From contig NZ_RAPS01000001.1 of assembly GCF_003610255.1 (NCBI RefSeq), positions 5,022,001-5,086,000 of the forward strand: a DNA stretch of 64,000 nt, written 5' to 3'. The translations under genes and the position numbers were made by a program. Shown here piece by piece: positions 1 through 9,418 of this stretch. The notes below the pieces were generated by a model, which saw only the letters and a list, made by a program, of their open reading frames with translations, searched no databases and was not told the origin of the DNA. The stretch is from Streptomyces sp. TLI_171 (lineage in GTDB: Bacteria; Actinomycetota; Actinomycetes; Streptomycetales; Streptomycetaceae). Position 1 is the first letter of the stretch; each line of letters begins with the position of its first letter.

Positions 1-150
1 GCGCGCTGCCGGTTCACTGAACGGGCACCCGGCTCCCCCCGAAGATTCACTCAGCTTCGCCGGTTATCCTTGCCCCCGCGCGCGACCGGCCTCGGCCGGG
101 ACCCGCAGATCGCATCCGACCCGGTGCAACCGATCCCGGGCGTCACACGT

Positions 151-167
151 GTATTCGCTGTGAATAC
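151..167. promoter_or_regulatory. inverted repeat upstream of the first L,D-transpeptidase
   Basis: Perfect 6-base arms GTATTC and GAATAC separated by 5 bases, ending 18 bases before the GTG start at 186 and just before the ribosome binding site (GGGAGGGGAG). It may be an operator or an mRNA hairpin near the start. The preceding 150 bases carry no gene that I recognise. Confidence 0.35.
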
Positions 168-185
168 CGGGAGGGGAGCAGCGCA

Positions 186-1448
186 GTGAAGGCGGTTCAG
201 AAGGCCGGGTCGGCCATATCGGCGGACGGACGCGGGCGCAGGACGCGCCGTGCGGCGACCGCCCTGCTGGTGGGTGGCGTGCTGATGCTCGGCACGGCCT
301 GCAACGACAACGGCGGCGGCGGTGGCGGCGGTTCGAACGAGGCCAAGGGCGGCGGCAGCAGCGCGTCCAGCTCGGCCGATTCGACCCCGAAGGTGTCGAC
401 CGCCCAGCTGACGGTCACCCCGGCGAACGGGGCCACCGACGTGGCGCCCAAGGACGGCGTGCAGATCGCAGTGGCCAGCGGGACGCTGACCACCGTCGAG
501 GTGACGGACAAGAACGGCAAGGCGGTGCCCGGCGAGATCTCCGCGGACAAGCTGAGCTGGAAGCCGACCGGCCAGCTGACCGTGGGCACCACGTACACGG
601 TCAACGCGCAGGCGGTGGACGCGGCGGGCCTGGTGGCCGCCTCGACCACCACCTTCACCACGCTGACCCCGGCGAAGACCGCGGGCGTCACGGACAACAT
701 CGCCGACAACGGCACCTACGGCGTCGGCATGATCGTCTCGGTGCGGTTCGGCAAGGCGGTCAAGAACAAGGACGCCGTGGTGGCCGGCATCAGCGTGGTC
801 GGCTCGGACGGCACCGAGGCCCGCGGCCACTGGTTCGGCAGCCAGCGGCTCGACTTCCGGCCGGAGAAGTACTGGAAGCCCGGCACCAAGGTGACGATCA
901 AGTACCGGCTGAAGAACGTCGAGGTGGCGCCGGGCGTGTACGGCGACGTCGACAAGGACGAGCCGTTCACCGTCGGCCGCTACCAGGTCTCCACGGTCGA
1001 CGCGTCGACCCACAAGATGACGGTCACCAAGGGCGACGGCACCAGCTACGTCATCCCGATCACCGCGGGCAACGACGAGAACCCGTCGTGGAACGGCACC
1101 ATGGTGATCTACGGCAAGGACAAGGTCACCCGGATGAACTCGGCGACCGTGTCCAACATCAAGGGCGACGAGTACGACGTCCCGGACGTGCCGCACGCGA
1201 TGCGCCTCACCGACACCGGCACCTACGTGCACGGCAACTACTGGAGCAGCGCGTTCGGCAGGTCGAACGCCAGCCACGGCTGCGTCGGCCTGGCCGACGC
1301 CAAGGGCGGCAGCGACAGCACCGACGCCGGCAAGTTCTACAACTCGTCGATCTTCGGCGACGTGGTGAAGATCCAGAACTCCAAGGGCAAGACGGTCGGC
1401 GCCGACAACGGCCTGAGCGGCTGGACCCTCCCGTGGAGCCAGTGGTAG
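186..1448 (+). CDS. L,D-transpeptidase lipoprotein (Ig-like + YkuD domains), copy 1
   Basis: Predicted cell-wall enzyme that would form 3-3 (mDAP-mDAP) peptidoglycan crosslinks outside the membrane. The 420-residue product starts with a basic, hydrophobic signal ending in GTAC (Cys39), read as a slightly atypical lipobox, then a Gly/Ser-rich linker and Ig-like domains (about 75-265). The YkuD domain ends the protein: His349 of HGNYW and Cys366 of SHGCVG give the His/Cys catalytic signature. The GTG start has a strong GGGAGGGGAG site about 8 bases upstream. The next gene is a close paralogue in the same orientation. Function is inferred from family; the domain order matches mycobacterial Ldt proteins. 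Confidence 0.9.
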   Translation: MKAVQKAGSAISADGRGRRTRRAATALLVGGVLMLGTACNDNGGGGGGGSNEAKGGGSSASSSADSTPKVSTAQLTVTPANGATDVAPKDGVQIAVASGTLTTVEVTDKNGKAVPGEISADKLSWKPTGQLTVGTTYTVNAQAVDAAGLVAASTTTFTTLTPAKTAGVTDNIADNGTYGVGMIVSVRFGKAVKNKDAVVAGISVVGSDGTEARGHWFGSQRLDFRPEKYWKPGTKVTIKYRLKNVEVAPGVYGDVDKDEPFTVGRYQVSTVDASTHKMTVTKGDGTSYVIPITAGNDENPSWNGTMVIYGKDKVTRMNSATVSNIKGDEYDVPDVPHAMRLTDTGTYVHGNYWSSAFGRSNASHGCVGLADAKGGSDSTDAGKFYNSSIFGDVVKIQNSKGKTVGADNGLSGWTLPWSQW

Positions 1449-1466
1449 GTCCCGCGCGAACCATGC

Positions 1467-1501
1467 GACGGCCCGGCGGTCCCCGTGACCGCCGGGCCGT
1501 C
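1467..1501 (+). terminator. hairpin terminator after L,D-transpeptidase 1
   Basis: Near-perfect 15-base stem (GACGGCCCGGCGGTC against its complement) with a 5-base loop, starting 19 bases after the stop codon. There is no long T run, as is usual in high-GC actinobacteria. It suggests the two transpeptidase genes are transcribed separately. Confidence 0.7.
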
Positions 1502-1615
1502 GTCGGTTCGTGACCGGACCGGGACACTCGACCCGCAACGTTTCGCCCGGTCGACCCGTCATATCAACCGAAAGACCTGTCAGCCGACAGGCGGGTGCGT
1601 GGGGAGAGCGGAAAC

Positions 1616-2824
1616 GTGAAGGCTATGCGCGGGGGATTCGCGGTGGGAGCGCTCGCGGGCGCCCTGGTGCTGATGGCCACGGCGGGGTGCAGCGCCGGGA
1701 CGGCGAAGGCCGACAGCCCGGCCGGCGGCGCGGGCAGCGCCAGCGCCAGTCCGGCCAAGCCGACGGTGTCGGCCGCCACCATCGCCATCGAGCCGGCCAA
1801 CGGGGCGACCGAGGTCAAGCCGGCCGGCGCGGTCAAGGTGTCGGCGAACGGCGGCAAGCTCACGTCCGTCAAGGTCACCGGCCCGGACGGCGTCGCGGTG
1901 CCCGGCTCGCTCACCGCCGACGGCACCGGCTGGGCGCCCAGCGGCAACCTGCTGGTCGGCACTGCCTACACGGTGGACGCGCTGGCCGAGGACTCCCAGG
2001 GCGTGGTCGCCAACGCGCGCTCCTCCTTCACCACCCTCACGCCCGACAAGGACGCCGGCACCAGCGACAACATCGCCGACAACGGCACCTACGGCGTCGG
2101 CATGATCGTCTCGGTGCGGTTCGACCGGTCCGTGAAGAACAAGGACGCGGTGCTGGCCGGCATCACCTTCGAGACCTCGGACGGCACCCAGGTCAAGGGC
2201 CACTGGTTCGACGACAAGCGGGTCGACTTCCGCCCGGAGAACTACTGGAACGCCAACACCAAGGTCACCATCCACTACAAGCTGAAGAACGTGGAGACCT
2301 CGCCGGGCGTGTACGGCGGCGTCGACAAGGACGAGCCGTTCACCATCGGCCGCTCGCAGGTCTCCACCGTCGACGTGAACACCCACCGGATGGCGGTGGT
2401 CCGGGACGGTCAGCAGGTCGACACCGTCGAGTTCACCGCGGGCAAGCCAGGCTACGACACCTGGAGCGGCGTCATGGTGGTCGAGGCGATGGAGGGCACC
2501 ACCCGGATGACCTCGGCCGGCGTCACCAAGGAGGGCTCCGGCGACGAGTACGACCTGGTGGTTCCGCACGCCATGAGGTTGACGGACTCCGGCACCTACG
2601 TGCACGGCAACTCGTGGAGCGCGGGCGTGATCGGACGCTCCAACGGCAGCCACGGGTGCATCGGCGTCACCGACACCAAGTCCGGCAGTTCCAGCACCCC
2701 GGCGGGCAAGCTCTACGAGTCCAGCCTGGTCGGAGACGTGTTCAAGGTGGTCAACTCCAAGGGCCGGGTGGTCGACGCGGCCAACGGCCTGGGCGGCTGG
2801 AACACCCCGTGGGCGCAGTGGTGA
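1616..2824 (+). CDS. L,D-transpeptidase lipoprotein (Ig-like + YkuD domains), copy 2
   Basis: Second peptidoglycan L,D-transpeptidase, 402 residues, clearly homologous along its length to the preceding gene; both contain the block DNIADNGTYGVGMIVSVRF. The N terminus is a short signal with a candidate lipidation Cys25 (MATAGC; the -3 residue is atypical). Catalytic motif: His330 (HGNSW) and Cys348 (SHGCIG). I chose the GTG at 1616 because GGGGAGAG lies 7 bases upstream; an in-frame GTG at 1595 would give seven more residues but has no such site. The pair looks like a tandem duplication with divergence in the signal and linker. Confidence 0.9.
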   Translation: MKAMRGGFAVGALAGALVLMATAGCSAGTAKADSPAGGAGSASASPAKPTVSAATIAIEPANGATEVKPAGAVKVSANGGKLTSVKVTGPDGVAVPGSLTADGTGWAPSGNLLVGTAYTVDALAEDSQGVVANARSSFTTLTPDKDAGTSDNIADNGTYGVGMIVSVRFDRSVKNKDAVLAGITFETSDGTQVKGHWFDDKRVDFRPENYWNANTKVTIHYKLKNVETSPGVYGGVDKDEPFTIGRSQVSTVDVNTHRMAVVRDGQQVDTVEFTAGKPGYDTWSGVMVVEAMEGTTRMTSAGVTKEGSGDEYDLVVPHAMRLTDSGTYVHGNSWSAGVIGRSNGSHGCIGVTDTKSGSSSTPAGKLYESSLVGDVFKVVNSKGRVVDAANGLGGWNTPWAQW

Positions 2825-2927
2825 ACCTCGGGCACCCGTTCGGTTGCTGACGGCATATGCCAACTGAATAGTGATCGTTTGCTCATTGTCCGTACGCACC
2901 CGCTCGCGTTCCGCAATGATGGGGCGC

Positions 2928-3485
2928 ATGGCGGGATGGGGCGAAGCAGACCGGGCATCACTTCCAGTGGCCGGCACCCGTGGTGACGGTCCGTCAGGGG
3001 CCGCCGCGCGCGTGGTGCTCGCCGATCTGGAACGGCTGACCGCGGAGGAGATGGAGCACACCTTCTTCGGCGTGCTCAGCGATCCCGACGCCGGCGAGGA
3101 GGTGCGGCTGCCCTCCCGCCCGGAGTCGGCCGGAGTGGCCCGGCGGCTGGTGCTCTCGGTCTTACAGACCTGGAAACTCCACCAACTGCTGGAGGCGGGG
3201 GAGTTGCTCACCGGTGAACTGGTCGCCAACGCCGTCCGGCATGCCGGCGGTCGGATGATCGGGCTGAAGGTGGTGCGGCGGCCGGGATGGCTGCGGATCG
3301 AGGTCCGCGACTCCTCCAGGGCGCTGCCCTGCCTGATCCTCGCCCCCGAGGTCGGCTACCAGAACGGCCACGGCCTCAAGCTGGTCGACTCGCTGGCCGA
3401 CCGCTGGGGCGCGGACCTGCTGCCGCGCGGCAAGGGCGTCTGGTTCGAGATGAAGATCCGCGAGCGTGTCGGCTCCGCCGCCTGA
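2928..3485 (+). CDS. ATP-binding protein of the anti-sigma (RsbW/HATPase_c_2) family, with a TTA codon
   Basis: Small GHKL-ATPase of the anti-sigma factor kinase family, many members of which regulate sigma factors in streptomycetes. About 185 residues: an N-terminal tail of about 65 residues, then the N box ELVANAVRHAG, the G1-type EVRDSS and the G2-type NGHGLKLVD. No membrane segment. The start is uncertain: ATGs at 2916, 2919 and 2928 and a GTG at 2871 are in frame and none has a good ribosome site. The codon at 3162-3164 is TTA, the rare Leu codon read only by the bldA tRNA in streptomycetes, so translation may be developmentally controlled. No partner sigma factor is adjacent. Confidence 0.8.
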   Translation: MAGWGEADRASLPVAGTRGDGPSGAAARVVLADLERLTAEEMEHTFFGVLSDPDAGEEVRLPSRPESAGVARRLVLSVLQTWKLHQLLEAGELLTGELVANAVRHAGGRMIGLKVVRRPGWLRIEVRDSSRALPCLILAPEVGYQNGHGLKLVDSLADRWGADLLPRGKGVWFEMKIRERVGSAA

Positions 3486-3674
3486 GTCCCGCCCCCGTCC
3501 CACTTTGCGAGACGATCCGCGAACGGCCTGGCAAGTGAAGGTGAACTGAACCACACGCCTTGCTTTCAATTTTGTTCGGCGTTCAAAGCATGGAATAGTC
3601 ATGCCCGTCGGGCAGCACAGCCCGACCACTTCCACCCAGCGGCACGCACCCCCTTGGCCGCCGGGTGACGCGCA

Positions 3675-3710
3675 GGGGCCCCGAACCGCGACACCGCGAC
3701 CAGGGGCCCC
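3675..3710 (-). terminator. possible hairpin terminator downstream of sdaA
   Basis: Two GGGGCCCC blocks about 20 bases apart, followed on the minus strand by GC-rich sequence, 26 bases past the sdaA stop. They can pair with each other, but each is also self-complementary, so the structure is uncertain. Between this and the upstream gene (3486-3670) there is a short AT-richer stretch (3530-3600) with no recognised gene. Confidence 0.4.
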
Positions 3711-3735
3711 GCTCCGTTTTCCGGGGGCGCCCCGG

Positions 3736-5103
3736 TCAGCACTCGATGACGTTGACGGCGAGGCCGCCGCGGCTGGTCTCCTTGTACTTCACCTTCATGT
3801 CGGCGCCGGTCTCCTTCATGGTCTTGATGGCCTTGTCGAGGGAGACGTGGTGGCGGCCGTCGCCGCGGAGGGCCATGCGGGCGGCGGTGACGGCCTTGAC
3901 GGAGGCCATCCCGTTGCGTTCGATGCACGGGATCTGGACCAGGCCGCCGACCGGGTCGCAGGTGAGGCCGAGGTTGTGCTCGATGCCGATCTCGGCGGCG
4001 TTCTCGACCTGCTCCGGGGTGCCGCCGAGGACCTCGGCGAGGCCGCCGGCGGCCATCGAGCAGGCGGAGCCGACCTCGCCCTGGCAGCCGACCTCGGCGC
4101 CGGAGATGGAGGCGTTCTCCTTGAAGAGCATGCCGATCGCGCCCGCGGCCAGCAGGAAGCGGACGATGCCGTCCTCGTCCGCGCCGGGGATGAAGTTCAG
4201 GTAGTAGTGCAGGACGGCGGGGATGATGCCGGCCGCGCCGTTGGTCGGGGCGGTGACGACCCGCCGGCCGGAGGCGTTCTCCTCGTTGACGGCCATCGCG
4301 TAGAGGGTGACCCACTCCATCGCGTTGCCGGGGCCGATGCCCTCGGCGCGCAGCGCGCGGGCCGCGCTGGCGGCGCGGCGGCGGACCTTCAGGCCGCCGG
4401 GGAGGATGCCCTCGCGGGCCATGCCGGCCGCGACGCACTCCTTCATCACGGCCCAGATCTCCAGCAGGCCGGCCCGGATCTCGGCCTCGGTGCGCCAGGC
4501 CTTCTCGTTCTCCAGCATCAGGCCGGAGATCGACAGGCCGGTCTCCCGGGTGAGCCGGAGCAGTTCCTCGCCGGTGCGGAAGGGGTAGCGCAGGGCGGTG
4601 TCGTCGGGCTTGACCCGGGCCTCGCCGATGGCGTCCTCGTCGACCACGAAGCCGCCGCCGACCGAGTAGTAGGTCTTCTCCAGCAGGGTCTCGCCGGAGG
4701 CGTCGTAGGCCCACAGGGCCATGCCGTTGGCGTGGTACGGCAGGGCCTTGCGGCGGTGCAGGACCAGGTCGGAGTCCGGGTCGAAGGGGATCTCGTGCCG
4801 GCCGAGCAGGTTGATCCGCTTGTCGGCGCGGATCCGGTCGACGTCGCTGTCGGCGCGGTCCACGTCGACCGTGCGGGGCGAGTTGTTCTCCAGGCCCAGC
4901 AGGACGGCCTTCGGGGTGCCGTGGCCGTGGCCGGTGGCGCCGAGCGAGCCGTACAGTTCGGCGCGCACCGAGGCGACCCGGTCGAGCAGGCCTTCGGAGT
5001 TGAGGCGGCGGGCGAACATCCGGGCGGCCCGCATCGGGCCGACGGTGTGCGAGGAGGAGGGCCCGATGCCGACGGAGAAGAGGTCGAAGACGCTGATGGC
5101 CAC
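3736..5103 (-). CDS. sdaA: L-serine ammonia-lyase (L-serine dehydratase, iron-sulfur type)
   Basis: Converts L-serine to pyruvate and ammonia in the cytoplasm using a [4Fe-4S] cluster. The single-chain protein of 455 residues carries the beta domain (GIGPSSSHTVGPMRAARMF near the start) and the alpha domain (TNGAAGIIPAVLHYY). Candidate cluster cysteines lie in GCQGEVGSACSM and GLTCDPVGGLVQIPC. Length and order match the one-chain bacterial enzyme. The start is GTG with AAGGA about 10 bases upstream. It follows glyA after 148 bases containing a strong hairpin, so it probably has its own promoter but belongs to the same glycine-to-serine-to-pyruvate route. Confidence 0.95.
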   Translation of the reverse strand: MAISVFDLFSVGIGPSSSHTVGPMRAARMFARRLNSEGLLDRVASVRAELYGSLGATGHGHGTPKAVLLGLENNSPRTVDVDRADSDVDRIRADKRINLLGRHEIPFDPDSDLVLHRRKALPYHANGMALWAYDASGETLLEKTYYSVGGGFVVDEDAIGEARVKPDDTALRYPFRTGEELLRLTRETGLSISGLMLENEKAWRTEAEIRAGLLEIWAVMKECVAAGMAREGILPGGLKVRRRAASAARALRAEGIGPGNAMEWVTLYAMAVNEENASGRRVVTAPTNGAAGIIPAVLHYYLNFIPGADEDGIVRFLLAAGAIGMLFKENASISGAEVGCQGEVGSACSMAAGGLAEVLGGTPEQVENAAEIGIEHNLGLTCDPVGGLVQIPCIERNGMASVKAVTAARMALRGDGRHHVSLDKAIKTMKETGADMKVKYKETSRGGLAVNVIEC

Positions 5104-5168
5104 GGGGTGACGTCCTTGTCGGGTCTCGTGGAGTGGTCCGTCTCGTGGACGGGGGGCTGGGCACGGAA

Positions 5169-5208
5169 CGGGGCACCGCGCGCACTGTCCAGTGTGCGCG
5201 GTGCCCCG
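5169..5208 (-). terminator. strong hairpin terminator between glyA and sdaA
   Basis: Stem of 17 pairs with one mismatch (GGGGCACCGCGCGCACT against its complement) and a 4-base loop. It lies 44 bases past the glyA stop on the minus strand and should separate the gcvH-glyA unit from sdaA. Confidence 0.75.
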
Positions 5209-5251
5209 GTTCGTCCGCGGGCCGCCGGGTGTCGGCGGCCGGTGGGACGGG

Positions 5252-6520
<1,269 letters not shown>

Positions 6521-6535
6521 GAGGGGGTCTCCCGG

Positions 6536-6910
6536 TCAGGCGCCGGTGAAGGCGGTGTAGCCGTCGGCGTCGAGCAGCTCGTCGGTGGCCTCGACCCGGA
6601 CCTTGAACAGCCAACCGCCCTCGAAGGGCTCCGAGTTGACCAGGGCCGGCTCGTCGATGACCGCCTGGTTGACCTCGGTCACCTCGCCGGTGGCGGGGGA
6701 GAAGAGGTCGCTGACCGACTTGGTGGACTCAAGCTCGCCACAGGTCTCACCCGCGGTGACGGTGTCACCGACCGCCGGGAGCTGGACGTAGACGATGTCG
6801 CCGAGGGCGTCGGCCGCGTGCGCGGTGATGCCGACCGTCGACACCCCGTCCACGGCGGCGGTCAGCCACTCGTGCTCCTTGGTGTACTGCAGGTGCGTGG
6901 GGTTGCTCAT
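6536..6910 (-). CDS. gcvH: glycine cleavage system H protein
   Basis: Lipoyl carrier of the glycine cleavage complex, 124 residues. The lipoylation lysine is Lys64 in ELESTKSVSDLFSP. It shuttles the aminomethyl group from P-protein to T-protein. ATG start with GGAGA about 9 bases upstream. It lies between gcvT and glyA on the minus strand. P-protein and L-protein genes are not in the window. Confidence 0.97.
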   Translation of the reverse strand: MSNPTHLQYTKEHEWLTAAVDGVSTVGITAHAADALGDIVYVQLPAVGDTVTAGETCGELESTKSVSDLFSPATGEVTEVNQAVIDEPALVNSEPFEGGWLFKVRVEATDELLDADGYTAFTGA

Positions 6911-6948
6911 GACGTCATTCTCCAGGATCGCGGGAGGGGAGGGCGCGG

Positions 6949-6967
6949 CCGTCCGCTGGGCGGACGG
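6949..6967 (-). other. small hairpin between gcvT and gcvH
   Basis: Perfect 8-base stem CCGTCCGC/GCGGACGG with a 3-base loop in the 101-base gap. There is no T run after it, so it may be an mRNA processing or partial attenuation site rather than a full terminator. Confidence 0.35.
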
Positions 6968-7011
6968 ACCTGAAACGACTGCTTGGGAGGGCTGCGGGGG
7001 CTGACGGGGGG

Positions 7012-8130
7012 TCAGCGGGCGCGCTTGTAGAACGGCAGCGCGACGACCTGGACCGGCTCGGCCTTGCCGCGCACGTCCACCGCGACCTCGGTGCCGGGCG
7101 CGGCGTGCGCGGCGTCCAGGTAGGCGATGGCGATCGGCTTGCCCAGGGTGGGGGACGGCGCACCGGAGGTGATCCGGCCGATCACGGCGCCCTCGGCGTC
7201 CACCACGGAGTACTCGGCGCGCGGGACGCGCTTGCCCTCGGAGACCAGGCCGACCAGCTTGCGCGGCGGGTTGGTCTCGGCCGCCGCGGCGGCCTCCTCC
7301 AGCGCCTTGCGGCCGACGAAGGCGCCGTCGTTGGTGGTCTTGTCGAAGCGCACCACGCGGCCGAGGCCGGCGTCGAACGGGGTCAGCTCGGTGGACAGCT
7401 CGTGCCCGTACAGCGGCATGCCGGCCTCCAGGCGCAGCGTGTCGCGGCAGGACAGGCCGCACGGGACCAGGCCCTCGGCGGTGCCCGCCTCGGTCAGCGC
7501 GGTCCACAGGTGCTCGGCGTCGGCGGGGGCGCAGAAGATCTCGAAGCCGTCCTCGCCGGTGTAGCCGGTGCGGGCCAGCCAGACCTGGCGGCCGGCCACG
7601 GTGGCGGGCAGCAGGGCGTAGTACTTCAGGCCGGGCAGGTCGGCGTCGGTGAGCTTGGCCAGGATGCCGTTGGCCTCGGGGCCCTGGACGGCGAGCAGCG
7701 CGTAGGCGTCGCCGTCGTCGCGGACCACGGCGTCGAAGCCGGCCGCGCGCTCGGTCAGCGCGTCCAGCACCACCTGGGCGTTGGAGGCGTTGGCGACCAC
7801 CAGGTACTCGTCCTCGGCGGTGCGGTAGACGATCAGGTCGTCCAGGATGCCGCCGTCCTCGCGGCAGATCATGGTGTAGCGGGCGCGCAGCACGCCGAGC
7901 GCCGAGATGAAGCCGACCAGCGCGTGGTCGAGGAGTTCGCCGGCCTGCGGGCCCGAGACGGTGATCTCGCCCATGTGCGAGAGGTCGAAGAGGCCGGCCC
8001 GGGTGCGGACGGCGAGGTGCTCCTCGCGCTCGCTGCCGTAGCGCAGCGGCATGTCCCAGCCCGCGAAGTCGGTCATGGTGGCGCCGAGCGAGCGGTGCAG
8101 CGCGTCGAGCGCGGTCAGGCGGAGGGACAC
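7012..8130 (-). CDS. gcvT: glycine cleavage system T protein (aminomethyltransferase)
   Basis: Transfers the methylene group from the H-protein lipoyl arm to tetrahydrofolate and releases ammonia. 372 residues, the usual length. The N terminus has FAGWDMPLRYG and LFDLSHMGEI, and the middle RTGYTGEDGFEI, typical of the folate-binding fold. I chose the GTG at 8130 because GGGAG lies about 8 bases upstream and the protein then begins at the conserved region; longer readings run into the riboswitch. It is the first gene of the gcv/glyA cluster. Confidence 0.96.
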   Translation of the reverse strand: MSLRLTALDALHRSLGATMTDFAGWDMPLRYGSEREEHLAVRTRAGLFDLSHMGEITVSGPQAGELLDHALVGFISALGVLRARYTMICREDGGILDDLIVYRTAEDEYLVVANASNAQVVLDALTERAAGFDAVVRDDGDAYALLAVQGPEANGILAKLTDADLPGLKYYALLPATVAGRQVWLARTGYTGEDGFEIFCAPADAEHLWTALTEAGTAEGLVPCGLSCRDTLRLEAGMPLYGHELSTELTPFDAGLGRVVRFDKTTNDGAFVGRKALEEAAAAAETNPPRKLVGLVSEGKRVPRAEYSVVDAEGAVIGRITSGAPSPTLGKPIAIAYLDAAHAAPGTEVAVDVRGKAEPVQVVALPFYKRAR

Positions 8131-8169
8131 GACAGGACTCCCGGGATCTGGAAACGGGCAGGCTGGGGC

Positions 8170-8385
8170 GAATCTCCCCGTCTGTCGTCGAACCTGAGAG
8201 CTTCGCCGCCTCCTGACAGGATGGCGGCTTGCACCGTGGGTGGGCGCACGGCGCGGCCGTGTCCACTTTCCAGATCTGCCTCGCCCGGGCGGTATGGGTG
8301 CCTGAGAGATTCCGGGGAGGACTTGCTCCTTCGGCGCCGGGCGCGGCCTGTGACAGGCCGTTCCGGCTCTCCCGCGCGGGTTCGA
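8170..8385 (-). promoter_or_regulatory. tandem glycine riboswitch upstream of gcvT
   Basis: On the minus strand the leader contains two glycine aptamers. Aptamer 1 (about 8290-8382) has GGGAGAGCC, then GGCGCCGAAGGAGCAAG, then CTCTCAGGCA. Aptamer 2 (about 8172-8265) has CTGGAAAG, then ACGGTGCAAGCCGCC, then CTCTCAGGTT followed by a CAGACGGGGAG closing segment. The order and the repeated CTCTCAGG element are diagnostic of the family, which normally turns on glycine cleavage when glycine is abundant. The gcvT start lies about 40 bases further downstream. The rest of the gap, up to 8522, holds no other recognisable gene. Confidence 0.92.
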
Positions 8386-8522
8386 GCGGCCGGTATGAAG
8401 TTTGGGCGGGCCCATCATGGCATGCCGCGGGCCGCTCGTGGGAGAGGGGTCGGGCCCGGGGCGCGACGGGGGACCCGCGCGCGCCGCTAACCTGATCGCA
8501 ACCGCGGATGTGGAGGGGCGAG

Positions 8523-9290
8523 ATGGGGTTCCCGCTGGGTCAGGTTCCGGAGGGCGGGGCCTGGCCGGCCAACGAGCTGGAACGGGTGCTGACGGCGGCG
8601 CTCGGCGACCCCGGGGCGACGCCCCGGGTGGTGGAGGTGCTGGCCCGCAGCCAGGTGTGGATCCCGCTGCCGTCGGGCGCCGACCCGCAGTCCGGCGCGC
8701 TGGACCTGCCGACCCTGGAGCTGGCCGGCGCGCCGTACGTCCCGGTGTACTCCTCGCAGGAGCAGTTCCTGCAGCACTGTCCGGGCTTCCCGTTCGCGAT
8801 CGCCCCGATGTGGGAGTTCGCCCGCGGACTGCCGCTGGGCATCGGCATCGCGGTCAACCCCGAGGCGCCGGTGGGCATCCCGGTGCCGCCGGAGGGCGTG
8901 GGCGAGCTGCGGCGCGGGCCGCGCGGCGAGCAGTGGGAGGCGCAGGGCGTCGCCGAGGGGGCCCGGGTGGTGCTCAAGGAGCCCGAGCCGCACCAGGAGC
9001 CGTTCGCCTTCCTGGCCGCCGCGACCGGTGAACTCGCGGCGCTGCCGGGCGTGCTGACGGCCCGTCGGGCGCTGGCCCGGGTGGAGGGCGAACCGACCCT
9101 GCTGTACGTGGGCGTGCAGCTCGACCCGGCCGGGCCGGCCGAGCCGGGCGAGGTCAACCTGGCGCTCGGCCGGGCGCTCGGAACCGCACCGCCCTCCTGG
9201 GGCGTCCACCTGGTGCTGCTCGACCTGGTGGCCGACCCGGTGGTGGACTGGCTGCTCGGGCGGGTACAGCCCTTCTACGTGAGGCCCTGA
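8523..9290 (+). CDS. SseB-domain protein, first of a pair
   Basis: 255-residue soluble protein of the SseB family (named from enhanced serine sensitivity in E. coli; biochemical role unknown). It has an N-terminal SseB-like domain (about 15-125, including WIPLPSG and the PYVPVYSSQEQ core) and a C-terminal domain with GVQLDPAGPAEPGEVNLALG. ATG chosen because GGAGGGG lies 4 bases upstream; the longer reading from 8508 overlaps that site. It is divergent from the gcv operon and followed after 128 bases by a second SseB-like gene. Confidence 0.8.
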   Translation: MGFPLGQVPEGGAWPANELERVLTAALGDPGATPRVVEVLARSQVWIPLPSGADPQSGALDLPTLELAGAPYVPVYSSQEQFLQHCPGFPFAIAPMWEFARGLPLGIGIAVNPEAPVGIPVPPEGVGELRRGPRGEQWEAQGVAEGARVVLKEPEPHQEPFAFLAAATGELAALPGVLTARRALARVEGEPTLLYVGVQLDPAGPAEPGEVNLALGRALGTAPPSWGVHLVLLDLVADPVVDWLLGRVQPFYVRP

Positions 9291-9418
9291 GACCCGCTCC
9301 CGGCTCCGCCCCCGGGGCCGCACGGGGGACGGCGGTATGACGGCTGTCGGGCTCGCCCCATAGGGTTGCCCCGGCACACCGGGAGCGCGGTGGACGGCGG
9401 AGGAGAAGGGGCGGCGAC

